Assembly (NCBI GenBank): GCA_037349105.1
Contig: JAYJMM010000120.1
Location: forward strand, 5,150,001 to 5,214,000
DNA: 64,000 nucleotides
Direction of reading: 5' to 3'
Origin: Limnomonas spitsbergensis
Taxonomy: Eukaryota; Chlorophyta; Chlorophyceae; Chlamydomonadales
The number at the start of each line of letters is the position of its first letter. Within the stretch, counting starts at the first letter, position 1. Below the pieces are notes generated by a model. It made no database searches. It saw only the letters and a list, made by a program, of their open reading frames with translations, and was not told the origin of the DNA. A program made the translations under genes and the position numbers. This document shows, in pieces, positions 22,701 through 34,700 of this stretch.

Positions 22701-25700
22701 TAAACCCCTAACCCTGGCTTGTGGGACGGCCCTAAACTGTCAAACCTTCATCGTTTTCCCTAGACCTAAACCCCTAACCCTGGCTTGTGGGACGGCCCTA
22801 AACTGTCAAACCTTCATCGTTTCCCCTAGACCTAAACCCCTAACCCTGGCATGTGGGACGGCCCTAAACTGTCAAACCTTCATCGTTTTCCCTACACCTA
22901 AACCCCTTACCCTGGCTTGTGGGACGGCCCTAAACTGTCAAACCTTCATCGTTTTCCCTACACCTAAACCCCTTACCCTGGCTTGTGGGACGGCCCTAAA
23001 CTGTCAAACCTTCATCGTTTCCCCTAGACCTAAACCCCTAACCCTGGCATGTGGGACGGCCCTAAACTGTCAAACCTTCATCGTTTCCCCTAGACCTAAA
23101 CCCCTAACCCTGGCATGTGGGACGGCCCTAAACTGTCAAACCTTCATCGTTTCCCCTAGACCTAAACCCCTAACCCTGGCATGTGGGACGGCCCTAAACT
23201 GTCAAACCTTCATCGTTTCCCCTAGACCTAAACCCCTAACCCTGGCTTGTGGGACGGCCCTAAACTGTCAAACCTTCATCGTTTCCCCTAGACCTAAACC
23301 CCTAACCCTGGCATGTGGGACGGCCCTAAACTGTCAAACCTTACTCGTTACCCTAAAGCCTTTAGCCACTTACCCTATACCCCAACAGGTGGGACACGGA
23401 AGCAGCATCAGCAAAGATGGCCGACCACGCCGTCCGCTTTGGCAGCTTCTTGGCAGGTGCCGAGATGTTCGATGCTGCCGCCTTCGGCCTCTCTGAGTCC
23501 GAGTCAGTCCTGATGGATCCACAGCAAAGGATGCTGCTAGAGTGTATGGCTGAGGTCTTGGCGGCCATGGGCAACGGGTGAGTTCTGCCAGACCTGGCAA
23601 TAAATCATGGTTTGCTTTTTAAGATGTTCATGTGTCCCTGGCTCCTTGAGATTTTACAAGCCTGTGATGCCTCCAACTCCAGCCAGTTCTAATTAACAGA
23701 GACAATGATCTTTGCTGTTTAAGACATGGTTTGATCGGACTCAACAAGTATGAGGCTGGCTGCCCAACCCTAGAAAACCTGAGACTCAAACACTGGGAAA
23801 CAGCCCGTGTGCCCTTGTGGCCCTCGTCGGCAGCTGCGACAACATTGCATGAGCCTGTAATATGTTTCAGGCATCTCAAGCCCATGCAAACTGGTATACC
23901 TGAAACACTTTCAAGTACTGACAAACACTGATCATAAAGCAGGCCACTTCCCTTATCCTCCTCCCTCCACATGGTACCCATCCCCCCCCTCCTGCATCAG
24001 GCCGCCTCTCAACCCCACCCTCCCCATGTCCACATCATGCCAGTTCTCTCCTCCCCACTCCTGCATCAGACCACCCCCCTCCCCATCCCTCCCATGTCAG
24101 GTTTCTCCCCTTTCCGCCTCGCACCAATCCCCTCCTCCTCACTCCTGCATCAGACCAACCCCCTCCCCCCTCCTGCATCAGGCCACTTTCCTTACCCTAT
24201 TCCTTCCACATGGTACCAATGCCCGCACCTTTCCTGCATCAGGCCTCTCCCCTCCACCACCTCTGACTGGGGCGTCTTCATTGGCGCCTCTTCCACCGAC
24301 TACCTCCGCCTCGCCGCCGCGCACGCAGCCACATCCAACGCATTCGCAGCCACCTCAGGCACTCTGTCCGTTGCCAGCGGCCGCCTGTCCTTTACGTTCG
24401 GCCTGAGGGGGCCTGCCATTACAGTGGACACAGCCTGCTCGTCATCACTAGTGGCGTGCCAGGGGGCCATCTCTGGTCTGAGGCTGCAGCAGTGCAGCGG
24501 GGCTGCGGTGGGCGGGGTGAACCTGACGCTGCTGCCTGACACCCCAGCGATGTTTCAGAGAGCGGGTGAGGTTAAAGGGTAAAGGGTTTGGGGTTAAGGG
24601 TTCGTGGGGCCAAGGTGGGCAGGGTGAATCTGACGCTGCTGCCTGACACCCCAGCTATGTTCCAGAGAACGGGTGAGGGTTTAGAGTCGAGGGTCGAGGG
24701 GTGAGAGGAGAGTGTTTAGAGTTTAGGGGTTTAGGGGTAAGGGTTGAGTGCAGTTAGGGCCCAGAAGAAGAAGCATTCACGGAAGCAGAGAAGCAATCAT
24801 GGACGAGCGATGTGCATGTATTCAAATGTGGAACGTCGACAAGATCAGTGTTTATTTGTACACGCCAAACCAGCTTTGGGGGCCAAAACTGGACAAAGGA
24901 GGACCAAAACTGGACCAAAACTGGACCAAAACTGGACAAAGGAGGACCAAAACTGGACCAAAACTGGACCAAAACTGGACCAAATCAGTCCTGACCCAAC
25001 GGCAGTGGCCCAAGCAGCAGTGCATGCCACATCCTGCCATCACAGCCATAGGCCATGTTGTAGGTTGTCACCACAAAGTTGACGCAACCACCCACAGTCT
25101 TTTTTGAAAGGGCCAGACAGAGCAAACCGGGAGGAGACCGGAAAACGAAAACCGAGACAGACACCAGAAAACAAACATAACCGCCGGCGACAAAACAACA
25201 GCCAAAACACGGGCAGCACCAACTGACAGGAAAGGACCCAACACCAAGAACACTGCCATAAAGGAGACCAGAAAGCAGAACTAACAAGGAGTGACAAAGA
25301 ACACAGGAAGCCAAAGGTAAAAGCCAGTAGCTTAAGCCAGAAGCCGAAGACGAAAGTCAGAACCTGAAGCCAAAAAGTCAGAAACCGAAGCCAAAAGTCA
25401 GAAGCCGAAGTCAAAAGATGAAGTGTAGCTGAAGCACCCTAAAACAAGCTGGGCCCAAGATGCCAAAGGACTTGTTAAGGCATTCAAGCAAGTATAGTTG
25501 GACCTTGGTCATAGATACCCATACGAGGAAGATTTGTAGGCAGAGCTCAGATACACCCCCACTGGACAGGTTTGACCAAAACAATTGCTGGTCTTGTGCT
25601 TTTTGAACGCCCTCTTGCTCCGCTTCAAACGTCAGATGGTGCCGGCAGGTACATGATGATTTTAAAATTTGAAACAGGTGGTGATCACAGCCTTTGAAAT

Positions 25701-28700
25701 CCCTCATGCTTGATAGACTCTTTCCCATTGTGACCCACACTTCAGGCATGCTGTCCCAACCTTAATGCCCCACACTTCAGGCATGTTGTCCCACCCTAAA
25801 TGCCGCACACTTCAGGCATTTGTCCCACCTTAAATGCCCCACACTTCAGGCATGTTGTCTCACCCTTAATGCCCCACAGTTCAGGCATGTTGTCCCACCC
25901 TAATTGCCCCACACTTCAGGCATGTTGTCCCACCTTACATGTGCCACACTTCAGGCATGTTGTCCCACCCTTAATGCCCTCACTTCAGGCATGCTGTCCC
26001 CTGAGGGCCGCTGCAAGACACTGGACGCCTCCGCCGACGGCTACCTGCGTTCCGAAGCCTGCGGCATCTTCGGCGTTCTCACAGCCTCAGCCGCCGACCA
26101 ACTCTCGGCCGCACCCTCAGCACCCCCAGAGCACTCCGCCCCCTCGCCCCTCGCTTACCTGGCAGGCGCCGCCGTGAACCAGGACGGCCGCAGCAGCGCC
26201 CTGACCGCGCCCAACGGGCCTGCCCAGCAGGAGGTCATGAGGCAGGCCCTGCAGGCTGCGGCGGCAGCAGGCCCTGTCGGCTCCGGAACCGGCCTGGCTC
26301 CGGCAGATATTACCGTTCTGGGCATGCATGGGACAGGGACACCGCTCGGCGACCCCATCGAGGTGGGGGCTGTAGCTGCAGCTCTCCTCGGCGAGCTCCG
26401 CCCGATGGGAGGGGCACCCGGCGGCTCTACCGCTGCCGCCCCTCTGTCCTTCATATCGTCCAAGTCGTGGGCAGGGCATGCCGAGCCAGCATCGGGCATC
26501 GTGGGCCTGCTACAGGCCAGCCTGGCGGCCTGCCACGCTGGCGGCCTGCCTTTGCTGAACCTACGCACCCTCAACCCTCACGTGGTGGGCGCTCTGGAGG
26601 CCACAGGGGCCGCAGGGGGCGGCGGCCTGCCTGCGCCGGGAGGTCACGGACGGAGCTGGGTGATGCCGAGGCAGGCCCACGGCAGGCCCTCCCTGGCGGC
26701 TGCTACGGAGACTGTAGTGGGCGTCAGCGCGTTCGCGTACCAGGGAACCAATGCGCACGTGCTGCTAGAGGGGGCGACGCTACGCAGCGGCCCATCAGCG
26801 AGCGGCCCGGCGGAGGTCGCCGTCGCCCGCGCCGCGCGGCCGGCCGTGTCTTGGAACAAAACCCGCTTCTGGGTGGAGCCCGCTGCCAGGGCCATGCTTG
26901 CGAGGGTTTCCATCGGGCCCGCTCCCTCCCTGTCGCGTGTCGGCCCCGGCCGCCCGCCATCCGGTGCAAATGCCACGGAGATCCGGTTCGAGGCCGAGGT
27001 CGCCGCCAATCCGCGGCTGGCGTTCCTTAGAGACCACGTGGTTTCGGGGCTGGCCGTTGCCCCCGGAGCCGCTCTCATGGAGGTAGCCCTGGCGGCCTCT
27101 ACAGCGGCGCAGCTCCGAGAGGGCGGCCGCTATCTGGGAGGGAGGGACGGCGGTGCGGGCGCGGCCGGGGACCACCCTTCGGCCTGCCTGACCGGCCTGC
27201 TGATCCACGCCCCGCTCATACTGCCTAGTAAGCCTAGGGGAGAGCTAGGGGGCCGGTCGTCTTCTGGCGGCATGTTGCTTGTTTGCACCGTGGCCGTCTC
27301 CACCGGAGTTGTACGTCTGTCGTCGGTTAGCAGCCCAGGAGCTCGCGGTAGGCTGCATCTCTCCGCGCAGGCCCAGGCTGCCATACAGCTGGCAAGCGCC
27401 TCGTCAGCGAAGGCCCGGACTCAGCTTGTCTCTGGAGAGCGAACCATGTACTCCGGTAGCCAGGCCTCTGTCGCTGCTGCCAGGGCCTGCCTGACAGCCG
27501 TGGCGGTGCGCGCTGGCGCCTGCCTGCCGAAGGATCTCGAATCGCGAGGTGCCTCCCCCTCCGCCGCCGCAGCCTTCGCAGCCGTCATCAGCCTCGTACC
27601 GGCTAAACCAGAAGCGTACTGCCTGGACCCCGCCGCCCTGGACTGCAGCTTCCAGCTAGCTGCCGCCTCTGGACGCGGCCTCGCCTCGGCTGCCGCCGCC
27701 AACGCGAGCGCCCTCGGGGCAAAGCCGCAGCTGCTGGTGCCAGCTTCCGTCAGCTGCTTGACAGCTTCCGCTGCCAGGTCGGCCTCTAGCCAAGCGCCGG
27801 CCCCAGTGAAGGGCTCCTCAGCCTCCAGAGTGGGGTTCTGCCTGGGCTTGAGCCGGCAGCAGGAGTTAAGTACCGGGGACACCTCCACGGCTGACTGGTA
27901 TGCAGTGGCGAAGCCCTCCGCCTCAGGCAGCAGCGTTCCCACAATGGAAGGGACGGCAGGCTTGGTGGAGGTGGAAGCTTGGCTCATGCCAGCTCTGGGC
28001 CAGAACGCCTCGTCCTGCTCCGGGACCCGTGTCTCGGGGCTGGTGGCCAAGCCCATGGCGATAGCTGCAAGGCCCAGTGAGGTCAGTGGGCAGCGGGCGC
28101 CCGCCCCGGCACCCACGCCCTCTCTGCTGTCTTTGAGCGGCAGAGGTGCCGAGGATGGGCGGGAGGAGATGCTGTACGAGACTGTGCTCTCAGCAGACAG
28201 CTGCGGACATGATCTGACTCAGCCGGAAGTCCTGGCCTCTGCCTGGCCCGAGGCGCGAGCTCTAAGTGCACCCTGCCTACGGCTGGCGAGTGCCCGCGGC
28301 AGCGGCAAGCCCGGGCGGTGCCAGCAGCGACGCCCCGGCAAACATTCTGCTGGCGAGAATGGATCCAGCCAGGGGCTGGCCTCCCTGCTGGCAGCCTTGC
28401 AGCAGGCAGCCCTGGCGAAAGGTCTCCCGGGGGATCCCGCGCAGCCGCAGACCCAAGCAGTGCGCTGGGTGGAGGCTGTGACGGTCGGGGCCGGCGCCGC
28501 CGCCGCAGGACCCTGCTCCTGGAGCCCTACGGGGCATGAGGACGCGGTGTCCGGAATGGTCCCCGGCCTGTTCAAGACGCTGGCCCTGGAGTGGCGCGGT
28601 CAGGCGGAGGCGGGGTGGAGGACCCGCTATCCCAGCAGCAGGGGGAGTGCCAGCCGGGGAGGGGATGTTGCAGCCGGGCTCCTGGAGCTCAACTTCAGGG

Positions 28701-31700
28701 GAGAAGGTGCGACTGTCGAGAGAGCTTCAGCAGCAGTTACACTATATCCAGTATATCTGCCACAACCACTAGATACTGTAGCCATCAGATCTAATATATC
28801 AACTAGATCTATGATGTCCGCTATATCTACTAGATCTTCAAGATCTCTCAGGTCTGCAATATATCCGGGATAAACATACATGGACTTCTGCTCAAGGCTC
28901 GCGCTTCATGATCTGCTGCATTGTATCTGAGGGTTAATGTTGTATAAATGTATTCGTTGGCTAACAATCTGTCCGCGAAAGATGTGAAATCGAAAACTTC
29001 AAAGCCCTCCCTCACCCGCTTGTTCGCTTGCTTGCTTGCTTGCTTGATGACCTGCTGCATCGCCTCTGTGGATTCATGTTCCATTCATTGGCTCATAGGC
29101 TCATTGGCTCATTGGCTCATTCTGGCCGCGGGCAAGCATGAAAACACGAAAGCTTATAAGCCCTCCCTCGCTCGCTCCCTCGCTCACTTGCGTGTTGAAA
29201 CCTTTTGATGTATTGCTTTCATGTTGAATGTACCTTTTGAAGTATCGCTTCCGTGTCACTCAAGCAGGTGCAGCCTCCCCAAGTGCGTATGGCAGCAGCT
29301 CGGAGGGCGGTGTCCATTTCAGCCCTGTTTTGGCGGCCAGGAGGGGCTCTCCATCAGGAGCATCTGAGTATTACCGTCTGCTGCCTAAGCCGCCGGGGTC
29401 CCTGACCAGCCTGGTTCCGGTGCCAGTACCTGCAGCGACTTCGGAGCAGGTGTCTGTGAGGGTCCATGCTGTGGGACTCAACTTCAGGGATCTGCTCATG
29501 GTGAGACAGGGATCAAAGGGGGTAAGGAAATGCTTGCTTTATGAACCTAGGAACCGTAATCTGCTCATGGTGAGAGAGGGATGAGGGGGAGGGGGTGGGG
29601 GGCCAGGGAAGGGAGCGCTCGCTTTTTGAACTTGTTCATTGATTATATGATTTAAATTGATTAATTGAAGCATGTAATTATTTTGTTATTTGTACATACG
29701 TATATCCTTGGTAAGAGGAGTGATCAAGGGGTGTGTGGGGGGGTGGGGGTGGGGGGGGAGCAAGAGAGTGAAACGCTCGCCTGCCTCCATTTACAATTTG
29801 TACATACGTATTTCCTTGGTAAGAGGAGTGATCAAAAGGGGGGGGGGGGGGAGCAAGAGAGTGAAACGCTCGCCTGCCTGTATTTACAATTTGAGGTAGA
29901 CAATGTACATCATGCATTTTAAACCCAGGCTTCTGTCTATCAATTTTTATCAAGCATTATGGATGATAAACGTACCATTTGATCTATGTGATATGTTGTA
30001 CGATGAAGGGTTTAAGACCATTTGATCTTGGTATAGGGGAAATGTACAAAACCCTGCACAATTTGATCCTGGTATTATGCTGTCCTTTTAAGGTATTGCA
30101 TACCATTTCATCCTGATGATATGTTATAATTTAATGGATTCTAGACCATTTGATCTTGGTATAGAGGACATGATCAAAACCCAGCGCATTCTACTACCAA
30201 CAATGCAGGTTCTTGGCATGTATCCCGGCTCTGATCTGGATCCTCCTGGAGGGGACTGCTCGGGAGTGGTGGTGTCAAGCAACAGCAGCTGCAGCAGCCT
30301 GACACCAGGCACACCGGTGTTTGGACTGGCCTCTGGCTGTCTGGGCACCCTGGTGCACTGTGCCCCAGACACACTGGTGCCCATGCCATCTCAGCTGTCT
30401 TTTGAGCAAGCAGCAACCATGCCCACGGTCTTCATGACTGCGTACATGGCCTTTGATCTGGCTGCGGGCGTCAAGCCTGGAGAGCGAGTACTGGTGCATG
30501 CAGCAGCTGGAGGTGTGGGCCTGGCAGCCATTCAAGTGCTGAGGGAGAGGGGAGCAATCACCGTGGCCACTGCAGGAGGCCCTCCTAAGCGTGCTCTGCT
30601 GCGCTCATTGGGAGTGCAGCATGTGGCAGGGTCCCGGGACACTGCTTTTGTTGAGGAGCTGGCTGTGGGTGGCAAGGGAGTAGACATGCTGCTCAACACG
30701 CTCACCTCCCCAGGCATGGTGTCAGCAGCCTTGGCCCTGATGTCTCATGGTGGCCGGTTGGTGGAGATCAGCAAGCGTGACATCTGGTATGCTGGGCGGG
30801 CTGTCCAGGAGCGTCCCGATGTCCACTATGGCATGGTGGCCGTTGACTTCTTGCCGGGCCCTGAGGTGCAGCGGGCCATGTCCCTTGTGGCCTCCGGTGC
30901 TGCATCTGGCGCTCTGCACCCGCTGCCAGTTGCGGCCCACGGCCTGCGCAGTGTCTCGGCGGCACTCCGACAGATGAGCCAGGCCAGGCATGTCGGCAAG
31001 GTGGTGGTCTCTGGCTTTGATCCCATGAGACTAAACCCCTCTGATGGGGGCCTGCTGGATCTGGGTGTCTGGAGAGGATGCCATGCAGCGGTCGGCCGTG
31101 TCGTCATCTCCGGCGGCCTCGGATCACTTGGTCAGCTCATGGCTGGTTGGCTGGCCCTAGCTGGTGTCCGGCAACTGCAGCTGCTGGGAAGGTCTGGGCG
31201 GATCGCAAGCAGCAGCAAGGGTGGAAGGACTGATGTTGCTGATGAGGCAAGGCAAGGGCAGAAGAGCACTGCCATGTGCTTGGTCACGAGCTTGGCTTGC
31301 GACATGGGCGCTGCTGAGGATCTGACTGCGCTCATGGGGCATGGAGGCAGCGATGCCAATGAGAGGCCAGTGCTGTGTGTCATGCATGCTGGCGGCGTCC
31401 TGGCCGATGCCATGCTCCGTAATCAGACACTGGCCGGCCTGAGGGCAGTGCTGGCCCCCAAGGTGGCAGGGCTGGGGAACTGGACGATAGTTGCACGCCT
31501 GCACCCCTCCTCCAGCCATGTGCTCTTCTCCAGCGTAGCCTCCCTGCTTGGCTCCCCCGGCCAGGCCAACTACTCTGCTGCCAACTCAGCTCTGGACACG
31601 GCAGCCTGCTCCCTTGCGGCAGCGGGTCTGCCTGCAGTCAGCATCCAGTGGGGTGCATGGGCTGAAGGGGGAATGGCGGCAGGGGATGCACAGACTGCAG

Positions 31701-34700
31701 CCAGGGTGGAGAGGATGGGCATGGGGCTGGTTCAGCCGCAGAGGGGCATGGCGGCATTGGGAGCTGTGGTAGCGGCTGGAGGCAGCTGCACCTTCCCTAC
31801 AGCTTCTGCGGCCCTCGCAGCAGTCCCCTTCAGGTGACGTCAATGCCTCAGCCATCTCTTTGTCCTAGGATAGGGTGTAGGGCACATGGTGGCCCTGAAG
31901 GCTCAGGCTGAGATGCAGGAGCAAAAGAGGCATGCTGCAGAGAGGGCTGGACCTTCAGTTTTGGGGGGGGGTAGGGTTTAGGGTTTAGGGTTTTGGGGTT
32001 TCGGCCCGCGGACCTTGTCCCTAAACTAGAGGAAAGTATTGGAGATCTGACTCTCTCTTGAGGGAACTGCTGCAGACCGCGGCTGATGAATGTGACTTAA
32101 CACCAAGAGTAAAACGAGGAAGCTCTCGTTGGCTTGTGGTGATGCAAAACCGTGGTGGTGCAAAACGGCGTCCCTTCTGAACTGATACGCATGCTTTGAT
32201 CCTGGTGCGGTTAATAGCATCCCGATAGTGCTGGTTGCGCAAATGATCGTCCCTTCTGGATGCAATGGCATGCTTTCATCCCGATAGTGCTGGTTGCGCA
32301 AATGATCGTCCCTTCTGGATGCAATGGCATGCTTTCATCCCGATAGTGCTGGTTGCGCAAATGATCGTCCCTTCTGGATGCAATGGCATGCTTTCATCCC
32401 GATAGTGCTGGTTGCGCAAATGATCGTCCCTTCTGGATGCAATGGCATGCTTTCATCCTGATAGTGCTGGTGGCGCAAAATACCGTCCCTTTCTAAATGC
32501 AATGGCATGCTTTCATCCTGACAGTGCTGGTTGCGCAAAATACCGTCCCTTTCTAAATGCAATGGCATGCTTTCATCCTGACAGTGCTGGTTGCGCAAAA
32601 TACCGTCCCTTTCTAAATGCAATGACATGCTTTCATCCTGACAGTGCTGGTTGCGCAAAATACCGTCCCTTTCTAAATGCAATGGCATGCTTTCATCCTG
32701 ATAGTGCTGGTGGCGCAAAATACCGTCCCTTTCTGAATGCAATGGCATGCTTTCATCCTGTCAGTGTTGGTTGAGTAAAATTCCGTCCCTTCTAAATGCA
32801 ATGGCATGCTTTCATCCTGACAGTGCTGGTTGCGCAAAATACCGTCCCTTTCTAAATGCAATGGCATGCTTTGATCCTGATAGTGCTGGTGGCGCAAAAT
32901 ACCGTCCCTTTCTGAATGCAATGGCATGCTTTCATCCTGATAGTGCTGGTGGCGCAAAATACCGTCCCTTTCTGAATGCAATGGCATGCTTTCATCCTGT
33001 CAGTGTTGGTTGAGTAAAATTCCGTCCCTTCTGAATGCAATGGCATGCTTTGTTCCTGACAGTCTTGGTGCGTAAAACACCATCCCTCCTGAATGCAATC
33101 ACATGCTTTCATCCTTTCGCTGTTGGCTGCGCAGGTGGGACGCATTCATGGCCTATAACTTCAAAGGCTGGCGCCAGAGGCGGCAAGCGGAACCGCTGGT
33201 GCCCGCCATGTTCAGTGTCGTGGCTGAGGATGCGGCGGAGGTGTCGGTGGCAGGGGTGGCTGTGGCGCGTGGAGCTGTGGAGCCCAAGCGCCGTACCCAT
33301 GTGCCTGCACCTGCTGCGCCAAGCTTCAACAGACAAGGCGTCCTAGATACAGTGAGTCTTGCGGCCCCTAGCTTTGTTTTTTGCTTAACCTCCGTGCCCC
33401 AACAGCGTGTAGCTTTCTTTTCTTCTCTCTTTCAACAGACAGGGCGTCCTAGATACAGTGAGTCTTACGGTCCCTAGCTGAGTATTTTGCTAAACCTCCG
33501 TGCCCCAATAGCGCGTAGCTTTCTTTCTTTCTCTCTTTCACCAGACAGGGCGTGCTGGATACAGTGAGTCATCCTGGTCATGGATTTTGCTCTTGCATGT
33601 CTAGGGACTTCGGTTTAGGGTTAGCTTTAGGGATAGGGTTTAGGTCGAAATTCGGCCAAGGTGAGTAGAGGTGTGCACGTGAGTACGAGTAGTGAGAGTG
33701 GGTAATAAAAAGCGTGAGACGGGGTTTGAAGGGTGTAGGGTACTACGTTTTACAGATTTAATTTCCTTTTGTCATCTTCGATGGAAGGAAGCAATGCTTG
33801 GCCGGGTTATGCTGCTGACGTGGTAGTGCTGTTCTGAAGGATAGCGGTGTTTACTGTAGCGTGCTTCAGCTGCAATAAGCCCAGGCCCCCACGTTCATAG
33901 GCCGTGATATCACAGCTGCTATATTGCAGCCGAATTGCAGCTGTGATATCACGGCCTATGAACGTGGGGGCCTGGGGCAGCAGGTCCTGCTGCTCGGGCC
34001 ACCAGCCATGTGTCGGTCAAGATCTTGTCTCAATTTGCCCAGTGGTGGCTGCCAAGCGGTCCCCTATGGGTGGTCGGGTGCCCACTAAAAGAAACACTGA
34101 ATGCTAATGCCCGTGCGATTCCGGAGGCTTTGAAACCTGACTTGTAGCAATTTGAAGGCAGATCGCCTCAAAGGGACTGCAATGCTGATATTATTTGGGG
34201 AAGTATTGTTATCTGGGGAAGCGGTCGGGAGGCTGTGTATGTGAGCGGTTCTACGTCCGTCTCTCGTGTTGCACCTAACGCAACACATATTTTTGAACAT
34301 GTACTGCTCTTGGATCTAATTCAAACAAACGGTTCCTTGGATCCAGTTCAGATGTCTAATCATTTGACGTGTAATGCTTCTTGGATCCAATTCAGATATC
34401 TAACATGTCCTGCTCATTGGATCCAGGTCACACAAAACAACATGTACTGCTCATTATATCCTGGTCAAATGTACAGTACTACTCCTTGGATTTAGTTATA
34501 CCAGACCAACATGTGCTGTGCTTTTTTCCTTGGATCCAGGTCACAACATCTGTCCAAAGGATCCTCGGGGGATCGGCCAGTGGCCTTGCCGCCGACGCCC
34601 CGCTCATGTCCAGCGGGCTCGACTCCCTGAGTGCCGTGGAGCTGCGGAACAGCCTCGAGGCAGCGCTGGGAGTGAGCCTGCCGAGCACCCTGGTGTTTGA

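Noticed and set aside
20014..23388. A reading frame of more than 1,100 codons made of 22-residue repeats
   Set aside because: It is the by-product of a 66-bp unit without stops. It starts only where a one-base deletion near 20053 shifts the frame, and it lies between two KS exons that must be spliced.
24604..24680. Treating the exon-end copy as a real additional exon
   Set aside because: It repeats residues already encoded by 24243-24565 and would duplicate a conserved KS strand; no acceptor fits well.
29690..29895. Minus-strand proline-rich frame over the 110-bp duplication
   Set aside because: It follows from G-rich tracts and has no recognisable motif.
32226..33130. CRISPR array
   Set aside because: Repeats are directly tandem without unique spacers, in a eukaryotic intron; the same holds for the 35-, 36- and 66-bp arrays.
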